A program made the translations under genes and the position numbers. Source: PALSA-607 sp036501485 (GTDB taxonomy: Bacteria > Actinomycetota > Actinomycetes > Acidothermales > Acidothermaceae). Taken from it: a stretch of DNA of 64,000 nt. The notes under the pieces were generated by a model that did no database searches, was not told where the DNA came from, and was given only the letters and a program-made list of their open reading frames with translations. Shown here one piece after another: positions 52,043-59,107 of this stretch. Where the stretch lies: the NCBI GenBank assembly GCA_036501485.1, contig DASYAG010000022.1:28654-92653 (forward strand), in the 5' to 3' direction. Positions within the stretch are counted from its first letter, which is position 1. Each line of letters opens with the position of its first letter.

Positions 52043-54148
52043 GTGACCGCGGTAGCTGAACCTGAGATCTTGAGCGCGCTCGATCCCGAGCAGCGATCGG
52101 CGGCAGAGGCGGTTCGCGGGCCGGTCTGCATCCTGGCCGGAGCAGGCACCGGCAAGACCAGGGCGATCACCCACCGCATCGCTTTCGCAGTCCGTACCGG
52201 CACCGTTTTGCCTGCTCACGTACTTGCGGTCACCTTCACCGCCCGGGCGGCCGGCGAACTGCGCGGTCGGCTGCGCGGCCTCGGTGCCGGCGCCGTTCAG
52301 GCCCGCACGTTCCACTCCGCCGCGCTGCGGCAACTCCAATACTTCTGGCCCCGCACCATCGGCGGCGAACTGCCGGCGATCTTGAAGTCGAAGGTTCCAC
52401 TGCTTGCCGAGGTCGCCGGGCGATTGCGGCTGGGGCTTTCGTCGTCCGACCTTCGCGACGTTGCCTCCGAGATCGAATGGATGAAGGCGCTGCAGCGACC
52501 GCCCGACGACTACGCGTCGTCCGTGTTGCTCGCCCACCGGATCGCTCCGCGGCCGGTCACCGAGATCACCGCGCTGTACGCCGGCTACGAAGACCTCAAG
52601 GTGCGTAAAAACCAGTTCGACTTCGAGGATCTGCTGCTACACGCCACGGCACTTCTCGAGACCGAGCCCTCGGTTGCGGTGCAGGTGCGTGACCAGTACC
52701 GCTACTTCGTGGTCGACGAGTACCAAGACGTCAACCCGGCGCAGCAGCGCTTGCTCGACGCCTGGCTCGGTGATCGCGACGACCTGTGTGTCGTGGGCGA
52801 CCCCGAGCAGACCATCTACTCGTTCGCCGGCGCCTCACCCGAGTACCTCACCGCGTTCTCCACGCGGTACCCGAAGGCAACCGTTGTGCGGCTGGTTCGT
52901 GACTACCGATCGACGCCACAAGTCGTTGCGCTGGCAAACAGGCTGTCCGGCGGCGTGCTCGTCGCACAACTGCCCGCAGGGCCAGTGCCGGTGATCGACA
53001 GTTACTCCGACGAGGTGGCCGAGGCCGCGGCCGTAGCGACCAAGATTTCCAGGCTGATCGCCGACGGCACGCCCGCGAGTGAGATCGCCGTGCTCTTCCG
53101 CATCAACGCGCAGTCGGAGACCTTCGAGCAGGCGCTTGCCGAAGCTGGCGTTCCTTACGTGCTGCGGGGCGGCGAACGGTTCTTCGAACGTCCCGAGGTT
53201 CGCGAAGCCGTCTTCTTGCTGCGCGGGGCGGCGCGTGGTGAACAGCCTGATGAAGGCACGCTCGCTGACGTTGTGCGCGGTGTCCTTGCGGCGGTTGGCT
53301 TCGGGCCGGTGCCGCCGTCCGGATCAGGCGTGGCGCGCGATCGGTGGGAGTCCCTGGCTGCGCTGGTTCGGCTCGCGGAGGAGCGGGCAGGCGCTGAGCC
53401 AGCGGAATCCTCCCTCGCGGACTTCGTCGCCGACCTCGAAGAACGCGCGTCGTTGCAGCACGCACCGGTCGTCGATGGCGTCACGCTGGCCTCGCTGCAC
53501 GCCGCGAAAGGCCTTGAGTGGGATGCCGTGTTCCTGATCGGTTTGGTCGATGGCACGCTGCCGATCGTCTACGCCGAGACGACCGCGCAGGTCGACGAGG
53601 AACGCCGGTTGCTCTACGTCGGCATCACCAGGGCGCGGCGCTATCTCGCCTTCTCGTGGGCCGCAGCGCGGTCGCCAGGGAGCCGCGCCAGCCGGCGCCC
53701 GAGCCGCTTCCTTGACGACCTGCGCTCGGCCACCGCCGGCGGGTCAGTGCAGCCCGGCGCAACGCGCTCGCCGCTCGCTCCCAAATCGGGCCGCGACCGC
53801 GTCGAGCGCTGTCGGGTCTGCCAGAAGCTTCTGACAAGTGGTGCAGCGCGCAAGCTTGGCCGCTGCACCGACTGCCCAGGCAGCGTCGACGAAGAATTGT
53901 TCGAACGGTTGCGCGCGTGGCGCCTCGAGCGATCGAAGGAACTCAAGCAGCCGGCGTTTTGCGTGTTCACCGACGCGACGCTGACGCGCATCGCTGAGGT
54001 CCGCCCGCAGACCACACAAGAACTCGCGACCATCGGGGGCGTCGGGCCCGCCAAGCTCACCGCTTACGCGGCAGAGGTGCTTGAGCTATGCAGCGCGTCG
54101 AACGTGGCCGACATGTCCAGCACGGTCGAATGGATTCGGCTCCCTTGA
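52043..54148 (+). CDS. uvrD2: UvrD2-type DNA helicase with zinc module and HRDC domain
   Basis: The 701-residue helicase has Walker A LAGAGTGKTRAITHR, motif II VVDEYQDVNPAQ, QTIYSFAGASPEY and RRLLYVGITRARRYLAFSWA. It then has a four-Cys zinc module (CRVCQKLL...CTDCPG, about 588-615) and an HRDC domain with FERLRAWRLERSKELKQPAF. This is the mycobacterial UvrD2 layout, an SF1 3'-5' helicase needed for growth there. The start is GTG 52043. It is followed directly by the whiB7 promoter and leader. Confidence 0.94.
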   Translation: MTAVAEPEILSALDPEQRSAAEAVRGPVCILAGAGTGKTRAITHRIAFAVRTGTVLPAHVLAVTFTARAAGELRGRLRGLGAGAVQARTFHSAALRQLQYFWPRTIGGELPAILKSKVPLLAEVAGRLRLGLSSSDLRDVASEIEWMKALQRPPDDYASSVLLAHRIAPRPVTEITALYAGYEDLKVRKNQFDFEDLLLHATALLETEPSVAVQVRDQYRYFVVDEYQDVNPAQQRLLDAWLGDRDDLCVVGDPEQTIYSFAGASPEYLTAFSTRYPKATVVRLVRDYRSTPQVVALANRLSGGVLVAQLPAGPVPVIDSYSDEVAEAAAVATKISRLIADGTPASEIAVLFRINAQSETFEQALAEAGVPYVLRGGERFFERPEVREAVFLLRGAARGEQPDEGTLADVVRGVLAAVGFGPVPPSGSGVARDRWESLAALVRLAEERAGAEPAESSLADFVADLEERASLQHAPVVDGVTLASLHAAKGLEWDAVFLIGLVDGTLPIVYAETTAQVDEERRLLYVGITRARRYLAFSWAAARSPGSRASRRPSRFLDDLRSATAGGSVQPGATRSPLAPKSGRDRVERCRVCQKLLTSGAARKLGRCTDCPGSVDEELFERLRAWRLERSKELKQPAFCVFTDATLTRIAEVRPQTTQELATIGGVGPAKLTAYAAEVLELCSASNVADMSSTVEWIRLP

Positions 54149-54155
54149 CCGGCGC

Positions 54156-54207
54156 AAATAAATGCCCAATAAATACGTTGCCCGCCTCCCAGCGTTGGCC
54201 GTAGCCT
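54156..54207 (+). promoter_or_regulatory. Candidate WhiB7-autoregulated promoter of whiB7
   Basis: Two AT-rich runs (AAATAAAT at 54156 and AATAAATAC at 54168-54176) abut a -35 element TTGCCC (54178-54183) and, after 18 bp, a -10 element TAGCCT (54202-54207). In WhiB7-dependent promoters the AT-hook of WhiB7 binds AT-rich DNA immediately upstream of -35. A start of transcription near 54214 would give a leader of about 600 bases. Confidence 0.65.
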
Positions 54208-54277
54208 GCCGATTGGACCTGTTGGAGATGGCACGCCCGCGAGGGTAAAGCCCGAGACCGGAAGGTGGTGAGCCGCA

Positions 54278-54619
54278 GTGGGAAACGTAACTAAGACAGC
54301 TGGGCTCGCTGCTGCGTGCTCGGCCCCGTTCACGGCCTCGTTCACGGCCCCGTTCTCCGAGTCCGGGCTCCAGGGCAGCGGCATGACCGCTGCCGCTATG
54401 TGGCGTCCGACCAATGCGGCAGCCATGAATCCGGCAGTAGTCGATGCAGCAGGCAATCCGGCACAGCACCAGTCCGTCGCAATTTCGTCCGCAGTTCGTA
54501 TGCGCAGCCTCAAGCTCGCAGCGCTCCGCCCGCTCCACACGCAGAAGCAGTACGTGGTCACGACGCCAGACGCAGGTCGTGGCAACAAGGGGACCTCGCC
54601 TTGGGGGTTCCCGGTCTGA
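54278..54619 (+). CDS. Candidate long upstream ORF in the whiB7 leader
   Basis: A 113-codon frame starts at GTG 54278, with GGAAGGTGG nine bases upstream, and ends TGG GGG TTC CCG GTC TGA at 54619. Codon use is only fair, and the product has no known domain, with a Ser/Pro/Ala-rich N-terminal half and a basic stretch RMRSLKLAALRPLHTQKQ. Its last codons form part of two competing RNA structures in the attenuator, so its role may be ribosome sensing rather than a functional protein. A 6-residue uORF (ATG 54228-TAA 54248) is a further candidate. Confidence 0.45.
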   Translation: MGNVTKTAGLAAACSAPFTASFTAPFSESGLQGSGMTAAAMWRPTNAAAMNPAVVDAAGNPAQHQSVAISSAVRMRSLKLAALRPLHTQKQYVVTTPDAGRGNKGTSPWGFPV

Positions 54620-54640
54620 GATGAGACACCATCAGACCGG
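54603..54640 (+). promoter_or_regulatory. whiB7 leader: competing antiterminator strand and anti-antiterminator hairpin
   Basis: CCGGTCTGA (54611-54619, including the uORF stop) pairs perfectly with TCAGACCGG (54632-54640). The adjacent GGGGGTTCC (54603-54611) can instead pair with GGAACCCTC (54655-54663) in the terminator's 5' arm and loop, nine pairs with one G-U. The two pairings are mutually exclusive with full terminator folding, as in ribosome-mediated attenuation. Confidence 0.7.
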
Positions 54641-54646
54641 CTCTCC

Positions 54647-54684
54647 AAGGCCGCGGAACCCTCACCGGGATCCGCGGCCTTTTT
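54647..54684 (+). terminator. Intrinsic terminator in the whiB7 leader
   Basis: AAGGCCGCGGA (54647-54657) pairs with TCCGCGGCCTT (54671-54681), 11 bp, with inner CCC/GGG pairing, followed by TTTTTG. It lies about 125 bases before whiB7 and would stop transcription unless the antiterminator forms. Confidence 0.88.
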
Positions 54685-54809
54685 GTTTGCTGGTTGTCCG
54701 ACCGTTGAATTCGGCGCCTGAGCTCCGATCATTTTCAGCCCGCAGAAGTGTCGTACCTAAGAACTAGAAATCTTCAGAGAACTTGAACCTCCAGGAGGGG
54801 GTGACCCAG

Positions 54810-55094
54810 ATGCTGACCGGCCCGTTTGACCGCGTGCTCGCTCAGGCGCTGCGACGGTCGCTTGAAGTCCCATGTCTCACGGTCGACCCCGAGCTGTTCT
54901 TCGCCGAGTCGCCCGAGGACGTCGAGACCGCCAAGGCGATGTGCGCGGAGTGCCCTGTGCGCGACGCGTGCCTGACGGCGGCGCTCGACCGCCAAGAGCC
55001 ATGGGGCGTCTGGGGCGCCGAGCTGTTCGTCCAAGGCGTCATCGTGGCGCGCAAGCGTCCACGTGGCCGACCTCGCAAGGAAGTTGCTGCCTGA
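54810..55094 (+). CDS. whiB7: WhiB7/WblC-family antibiotic-resistance regulator
   Basis: The 94-residue protein has four cysteines for the [4Fe-4S] cluster (PCLTV, AMCAECPVRDAC), the WhiB turn PWGVWGAELF and the C-terminal AT-hook RPRGRPRKEV, which is diagnostic for WhiB7. It binds the housekeeping sigma factor and activates intrinsic resistance genes, including its own, when translation is inhibited. ATG 54810 has AGGAGG 11 bases upstream; GTG 54801 is an alternative. The leader attenuator and promoter are described separately. Confidence 0.95.
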   Translation: MLTGPFDRVLAQALRRSLEVPCLTVDPELFFAESPEDVETAKAMCAECPVRDACLTAALDRQEPWGVWGAELFVQGVIVARKRPRGRPRKEVAA

Positions 55095-55186
55095 TCGCCT
55101 GACTCGGCGTTCGGCGGCGATCACACCACCGAAAATCCCCACTCGCTGCGACTGGCGAACGTCGATAACTGAAATCAGGAGTTCTC

Positions 55187-55348
55187 ATGTTGAGCAACGA
55201 TGCGCACGTCCGCGTCATGGCGACGCAGCGACAGCAGGAGGCGCAGGCAGCCGTACGTCGGTCGCGAATCATCGCGGCGCGTCGGAGCAAGCGCAAAGCG
55301 GAAGACACCTCACGGTGGATCCGCCGCCTGCTGATCGCCGTCCGGTAA
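55187..55348 (+). CDS. Small basic protein, 53 residues
   Basis: ATG 55187 follows AGGAG by six bases and the frame ends at TAA 55348. The product starts MLSNDAHVRVMATQRQQEAQ and is highly basic with RRSRIIAARRSKRKAED and a C-terminal WIRRLLIAVR amphipathic helix. Codon use fits the genome. No family is recognised. It lies 92 bases after whiB7 and before a strong terminator, so it may be co-transcribed with whiB7. Confidence 0.65.
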   Translation: MLSNDAHVRVMATQRQQEAQAAVRRSRIIAARRSKRKAEDTSRWIRRLLIAVR

Positions 55349-55360
55349 TGCGGCGCAAGA

Positions 55361-55394
55361 AGAGGGGCTGCACCCACCTGGGTGCAGCCCCTCT
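55361..55394. terminator. Bidirectional hairpin terminator
   Basis: AGAGGGGCTGCACCC and its exact complement (15 bp) flank a four-base loop, between the end of the small basic gene and the stop of the convergent AarF-like gene. There is no long T-tract on either side. Confidence 0.88.
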
Positions 55395-55403
55395 CGCACG
55401 TAC

Positions 55404-56720
55404 TTAGCTCGTCGGCGCGAGGCCGGGCACCCAGCGACGCATCTCTGCCTGAAACGGTCCGCGCGCGTCGAGTTGGCAGAGCACTCCGACGCCACCGAGC
55501 CAGACGCGGTGAATCAAGAGGTAGGACGGCGGCAAGTTGAGCTGACGACCGAATGCTGCGGCCTGTGTGCGCGGGTCGCCGACGCGGGCGGCCTGCTCGC
55601 GCAGCCAGGCCCGCGAGAAGTGGAACGTGGGCTGTCGGGCCGGATCTAGGAACGGATTGAGGTAGTTGATCAGCTCGTCGGGATCGACCTGGTGACCGGG
55701 ATTGACGAATCCTTCGACGCGCAGGCCCTCGAGAACCGCATCGTGGTCGCCACCGAGCGCTAGCGCGAGCAGTCGGCCGATCGCGGGCGGGAAGCCTTCC
55801 GGCAACCTGTTCACGGCACCGAAGTCGAGAACCCCCAAGCGCCCGTCGGGCAGGACGCGGTAGTTGCCCGGATGTGGGTCGGCGTGCAGCAGCCCGGCGC
55901 GTGCCGGGCCGGAGAAGAGGAAGCGCACGTAGAGCAGACCGATTCGATCGCGCTCTTCACGTGTGCCATTGCGAAGGATCTTTGCCAGCGGCGTGCCTTC
56001 GACCCACTCGGTGACGAGCACCCGATCGGCGCCCGCGAGCACGTCCGGGATGAAGATGTCGGCGTCATCGGCGAACGCGACAGCGAAGGCGTGCTGCGAC
56101 TGCGCCTCGAGGCGGTAGTCAAGCTCCTCGGCGACGCGCTCGCGCAATTCGCGCAGCAGCGGCTTGATGTCCAGCCCAGGCGACATCACGCCGAACAGGC
56201 GGCCCATGCGGGCCAACTGGTTCAAGTCGGAGAGCAGTGCCTTGCCGGCGCCTGGGTACTGGACCTTTACTGCGACCGCGCGGCCATCGGCCCACACCGC
56301 GCGGTGCACCTGGCCGATCGATGCAGCCGCCGCAGGTTTGTCCGTGAAGGACCGGAACAGATCGCGCCAGTCGGGGCCGAGCTGGCTGGCGAGCACCTTG
56401 TGGACGGTCGCTGCGGGCAACGGTGGCGCGTCTTCTTGCAGTCGCGTGAGCGCGTCGCGGTAAGGCGCCGCGAGCTCTTCGGGCATAGCGGCCTCGAATA
56501 TCGACAGCGCTTGCCCGACTTTCATCGCCCCGCCCTTGAGCTCGCCAAGGACCTTGAACAACTGTTCCGCCGTGCGTTGCTGGAACTCCGCCATGACGTC
56601 GTCGGAGGAGCGGCCGGAAAGGCGCTTGCCCAGGCCGACGGTGGCGCGGCCGGCCGCGCCGATCGGCAGGCCGGCCAGGCGTGCGCTGCGGCTGATCGTG
56701 CGACGAGGAATTTCGTTCAC
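55404..56720 (-). CDS. AarF/UbiB (ABC1) family atypical kinase
   Basis: The 438-residue protein (Rv3197 type) has the ABC1 KxGQ-type N-loop LKGGAMKVGQALS, the Ala-rich nucleotide loop AAAASIGQVHRAV, VAVKVQYPG (the phosphate-contact Lys), HADPHPGNYRVL as catalytic loop and GVLDFGAVNR as metal-binding DFG. UbiB-type proteins are ATPases linked to quinone or lipid metabolism; in mycobacteria the Rv3197 protein has been connected with macrolide resistance and ribosomes. GTG 56720 is the likely start; longer starts run into the ThiF gene spacer. Proximity to whiB7 is conserved. Confidence 0.9.
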   Translation of the reverse strand: MNEIPRRTISRSARLAGLPIGAAGRATVGLGKRLSGRSSDDVMAEFQQRTAEQLFKVLGELKGGAMKVGQALSIFEAAMPEELAAPYRDALTRLQEDAPPLPAATVHKVLASQLGPDWRDLFRSFTDKPAAAASIGQVHRAVWADGRAVAVKVQYPGAGKALLSDLNQLARMGRLFGVMSPGLDIKPLLRELRERVAEELDYRLEAQSQHAFAVAFADDADIFIPDVLAGADRVLVTEWVEGTPLAKILRNGTREERDRIGLLYVRFLFSGPARAGLLHADPHPGNYRVLPDGRLGVLDFGAVNRLPEGFPPAIGRLLALALGGDHDAVLEGLRVEGFVNPGHQVDPDELINYLNPFLDPARQPTFHFSRAWLREQAARVGDPRTQAAAFGRQLNLPPSYLLIHRVWLGGVGVLCQLDARGPFQAEMRRWVPGLAPTS

Positions 56721-56778
56721 GTCACCATTCTCCGCTACCGATCGTTCGGGGATCGTTACTACGCCGCCTACCCGGCCA

Positions 56779-57837
56779 CTACACCGCCTCATCGGCCCAG
56801 CAACAGCCGCACGATGGGTGCGCCCGCCAACTCCTTCGTCGTACCCGCCAATCGGGCAACGCGATCTCCAACGTGCCGTTACGCGTGGCCGGATCGCCGT
56901 CGTCGACGAACGCGAGCACCTGCAATGCCGTGATGCTCGCTGCCAGCGTTGCCAAGGAGATGTCGCAGGCTTCGGTGCCGTTGCGCGGACCGCCCGAAGC
57001 GAGTTGCGCCGCGATCACCGGCCACGCGGCATCGCGATCAGACCTGTGCAGTTCGAGACATCGAAGGCACGACGTGCTGCCTGGCAGTACGAACGGGCCG
57101 ATGACGGCCGTCGCTTCCCGCACCACCACACGAAGATGCGGCACGCCCGATCGCACCAACTCGTTGAGCGCGGTCATTTCGGGTGCGCTGCCCGAGGCAA
57201 GCACGACCACGTCGTAGCGCTGGGCGGGCGTCAGTTCGGCGGTGCGTGTGATCTGGCTGATCCGGTGGATTGCCGCGTGGGTGGCCTGCGCCCGGGTCGA
57301 CCCGGTATCGCCGATCGCTGCACCGGCCGGCCCGCAGTCCGCCGGTCGACACGTGGCGGCGTCATCGACCACGACATGTCCGATCCCGGCCGCACCAAGC
57401 AGCGTGGCCACGGCACTGCCGACTCGGCCGCCACCAACGACACCGACGGTCGCCTGTTGGCGCCGCGACACCGTCGACAATCCACCGTCGAGTTGTCCGG
57501 ACACCAACGACATGGAAGCAAGGTCTGGCGCGAGCCGGTCACGTTCGATGCGAGGCAACACGGCAAGCGGCTGGGCGTCAGTGGCTGCGTCGTCGAGCAC
57601 GGCGGCCTCGGTCAGTATCGACACGAGCCGATCGACGATCGAAGCGTCGAGACCCAGCGAGCGCGCGCGTGCGCGCAGTGCCGATCGATCGTGCGCGCCG
57701 TCGAACGCAGCTAACAACCGCGCCACTTGGTCGCCGATACCTGCGACGACGACGGCTCGTTCGTGATGGACGCCGATCTGCAACGTGGTCGAGTCACGCC
57801 ACACCCGTTGCAACGCTGTCTTGACGACCGGACGCAA
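56779..57837 (-). CDS. E1/ThiF-like protein related to TOMM cyclodehydratases
   Basis: The 352-residue protein (Rv3196 type) has a winged N-terminal docking-like region, a Rossmann E1 core (ATVGVVGGGRVGSAVATLLGAA) with degenerate adenylation residues, and a CLRC...CGCC zinc set near the C-terminus. Such proteins are annotated as leader-peptide-binding partners of YcaO cyclodehydratases. No YcaO, precursor peptide or dehydrogenase gene is in the window, so the biosynthetic role is unproven. TTG 57837 has GGAGG seven bases upstream. Confidence 0.8.
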   Translation of the reverse strand: MRPVVKTALQRVWRDSTTLQIGVHHERAVVVAGIGDQVARLLAAFDGAHDRSALRARARSLGLDASIVDRLVSILTEAAVLDDAATDAQPLAVLPRIERDRLAPDLASMSLVSGQLDGGLSTVSRRQQATVGVVGGGRVGSAVATLLGAAGIGHVVVDDAATCRPADCGPAGAAIGDTGSTRAQATHAAIHRISQITRTAELTPAQRYDVVVLASGSAPEMTALNELVRSGVPHLRVVVREATAVIGPFVLPGSTSCLRCLELHRSDRDAAWPVIAAQLASGGPRNGTEACDISLATLAASITALQVLAFVDDGDPATRNGTLEIALPDWRVRRRSWRAHPSCGCCWADEAV

Positions 57838-57985
57838 CTGCTTACCTCCGGCTCGATGGCTGGCGCACCCATCGATCGCGGGTACCTCGGGCCTCAGGGT
57901 GTCATCGACACCGCCGCGGTCGGACCATCGTCCACAGGCACAGTTGCGAACGGAGGGCAGCTTGTGGGCAAGCCGTCCGGATATC

Positions 57986-58015
57986 TTGACATGTGACTAA
58001 CCGGTCACCTATCTT
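57986..58015 (+). promoter_or_regulatory. Promoter with embedded operator for the ArsR-SRPBCC gene
   Basis: TTGACA (57986-57991) and TATCTT (58010-58015) are spaced by 18 bp. Inside the spacer is the inverted repeat GTGAC-N6-GTCAC (57993-58008), a likely operator. Transcription would begin about at the GTG start at 58022, giving a leaderless mRNA. Confidence 0.75.
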
Positions 58016-58021
58016 CATGGC

Positions 58022-58786
58022 GTGGATGAGGTGTTCAGGGCCCTGGCGGACCCGACGCGACGGGAGCTTCTCGACGAGCTCTTCCGCGAGGACGGTCAGA
58101 CGTTGCGCGCACTCGAGGAGCGCTTTGCGATGACTCGCTTCGGCGTCATGAAGCACCTCAAGGTTCTCGAGGACGCGGGACTCGTCGTCACCCGCCGCCG
58201 TGGCCGAGAGAAGCTCCACTTCCTCAATCCCGTACCGATCCGGCTCGTCCACGACCGCTGGGTGAGCAAGTACGCGCAGCCCTGGACAGCCGCCCTCAGC
58301 GACCTGAAACGCAGAATGGAGACTCCGATGGAGAAGGTTTTCGAGATCTACATCCGCACCACTCCGGAGCGCCTCTGGGAGGCGATCACCGACACCGAGA
58401 TCCGCAGCAAGTACCAGTTCGGGATGCGCGAGACGTCCGACTGGACCCCTGGCTCGCGATATGAGATGCGCGCTGGCGGCGGCAGTGATGCGCAGCTCTT
58501 AGGCGAGGGCGAAAACCTTGAGGTCGACCCGCCGCGCCGGCTCGTGCAGAGCATGGTCGCGCTATGGGGGGACGACGTGAAGAGTGAAGGTACGTCGCGG
58601 GTGACCTGGGAGATCGAGCCGGTCGGCGGCGACTCGTGCCGGCTCACCGTGACGCACGACCAGCTACGCGAGGGTGCCAACGATCAGTTGTACGGAGGTT
58701 GGCCGATGATCCTGTCTGGGCTCAAAACCTGGCTCGAGACAGGGGAGTTGCTCACGACGCCCGGGTCGCTCATGTACCGCTCATAG
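58022..58786 (+). CDS. ArsR-type HTH fused to SRPBCC/AHSA1 domain
   Basis: The 254-residue protein joins an ArsR winged helix (residues 1-85: MDEVFRALADPTRRELLDEL, AMTRFGVMKHLKVLEDAGLV) to an AHSA1/START-like SRPBCC fold (about 98-245: FEIYIRTTPERLWEAITDTE, YEMRAGGGS, GWPMILSGLKTWLETGE). In most genomes these two are adjacent separate genes. It has no obvious metal-binding cysteines, so the SRPBCC pocket is probably the sensor for a hydrophobic ligand. The GTG start appears leaderless. It is divergent from the ThiF-like gene. Confidence 0.92.
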   Translation: MDEVFRALADPTRRELLDELFREDGQTLRALEERFAMTRFGVMKHLKVLEDAGLVVTRRRGREKLHFLNPVPIRLVHDRWVSKYAQPWTAALSDLKRRMETPMEKVFEIYIRTTPERLWEAITDTEIRSKYQFGMRETSDWTPGSRYEMRAGGGSDAQLLGEGENLEVDPPRRLVQSMVALWGDDVKSEGTSRVTWEIEPVGGDSCRLTVTHDQLREGANDQLYGGWPMILSGLKTWLETGELLTTPGSLMYRS

Positions 58787-58805
58787 CTGGGCGGGATATC
58801 CAAAA

Positions 58806-58842
58806 ACTGGGCCGGAGGCCGCTTTCGCGACCTCCGCCCAGT
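58806..58842 (+). terminator. Hairpin after the ArsR-SRPBCC gene
   Basis: ACTGGGCCGGAGG pairs with CCTCCGCCCAGT around a 12-base loop, 12 bp with one bulged C, followed by CTTGTTT. It begins 20 bases after the stop. Confidence 0.75.
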
Positions 58843-58847
58843 CTTGT

Positions 58848-58895
58848 TTCGAATCTCACTGTCTTCGAATCTCACTGTCTTCGAATCTCACTGTC
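58848..58895. repeat. Three perfect 16-bp tandem repeats
   Basis: TTCGAATCTCACTGTC occurs three times without spacer (58848, 58864, 58880), between the ArsR-SRPBCC terminator and the convergent DUF5679 gene. No coding or hairpin potential is apparent. Confidence 0.92.
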
Positions 58896-58921
58896 GGTGC
58901 ATGTCGAACGGGCTTGCGCGA

Positions 58922-59089
58922 TTAGGCCTTACCGAGGATCCGGTTCAGCGTGGTGCCGCATACGTGGCACTTGCCCTTGGCCATCTTGGTGCCCTTGTCG
59001 TTGACGACTACGTCGCCCTCGAACTCGCGCTTCGCCTTGCATTTCACGCAGTAGGCCTCGCCACTGTACTTCTCGGCCGTCTCGGCCAC
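58922..59089 (-). CDS. DUF5679 zinc-ribbon protein
   Basis: A 55-residue protein: VAETAEKYSGEAYCVKCKAK and GKCHVCGTTLNRILGKA form a two-CxxC zinc ribbon. DUF5679 proteins are widespread in actinobacteria, with unknown function. GTG 59089 is chosen because AAGGAGG lies five bases upstream and homologues begin MAET; ATG 59107 would add six residues. Confidence 0.88.
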   Translation of the reverse strand: MAETAEKYSGEAYCVKCKAKREFEGDVVVNDKGTKMAKGKCHVCGTTLNRILGKA

Positions 59090-59107
59090 GCGGTCCTCCT
59101 TGGTCAT

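Noticed and set aside
57785..58000. Short plus-strand frames between the ThiF-like and ArsR genes
   Set aside because: They are antisense to the ThiF start and end within the ArsR promoter; no ribosome site or family.
58848..58895. Possible CRISPR remnant
   Set aside because: The three 16-bp copies are directly adjacent with no spacers, and no cas genes are present.
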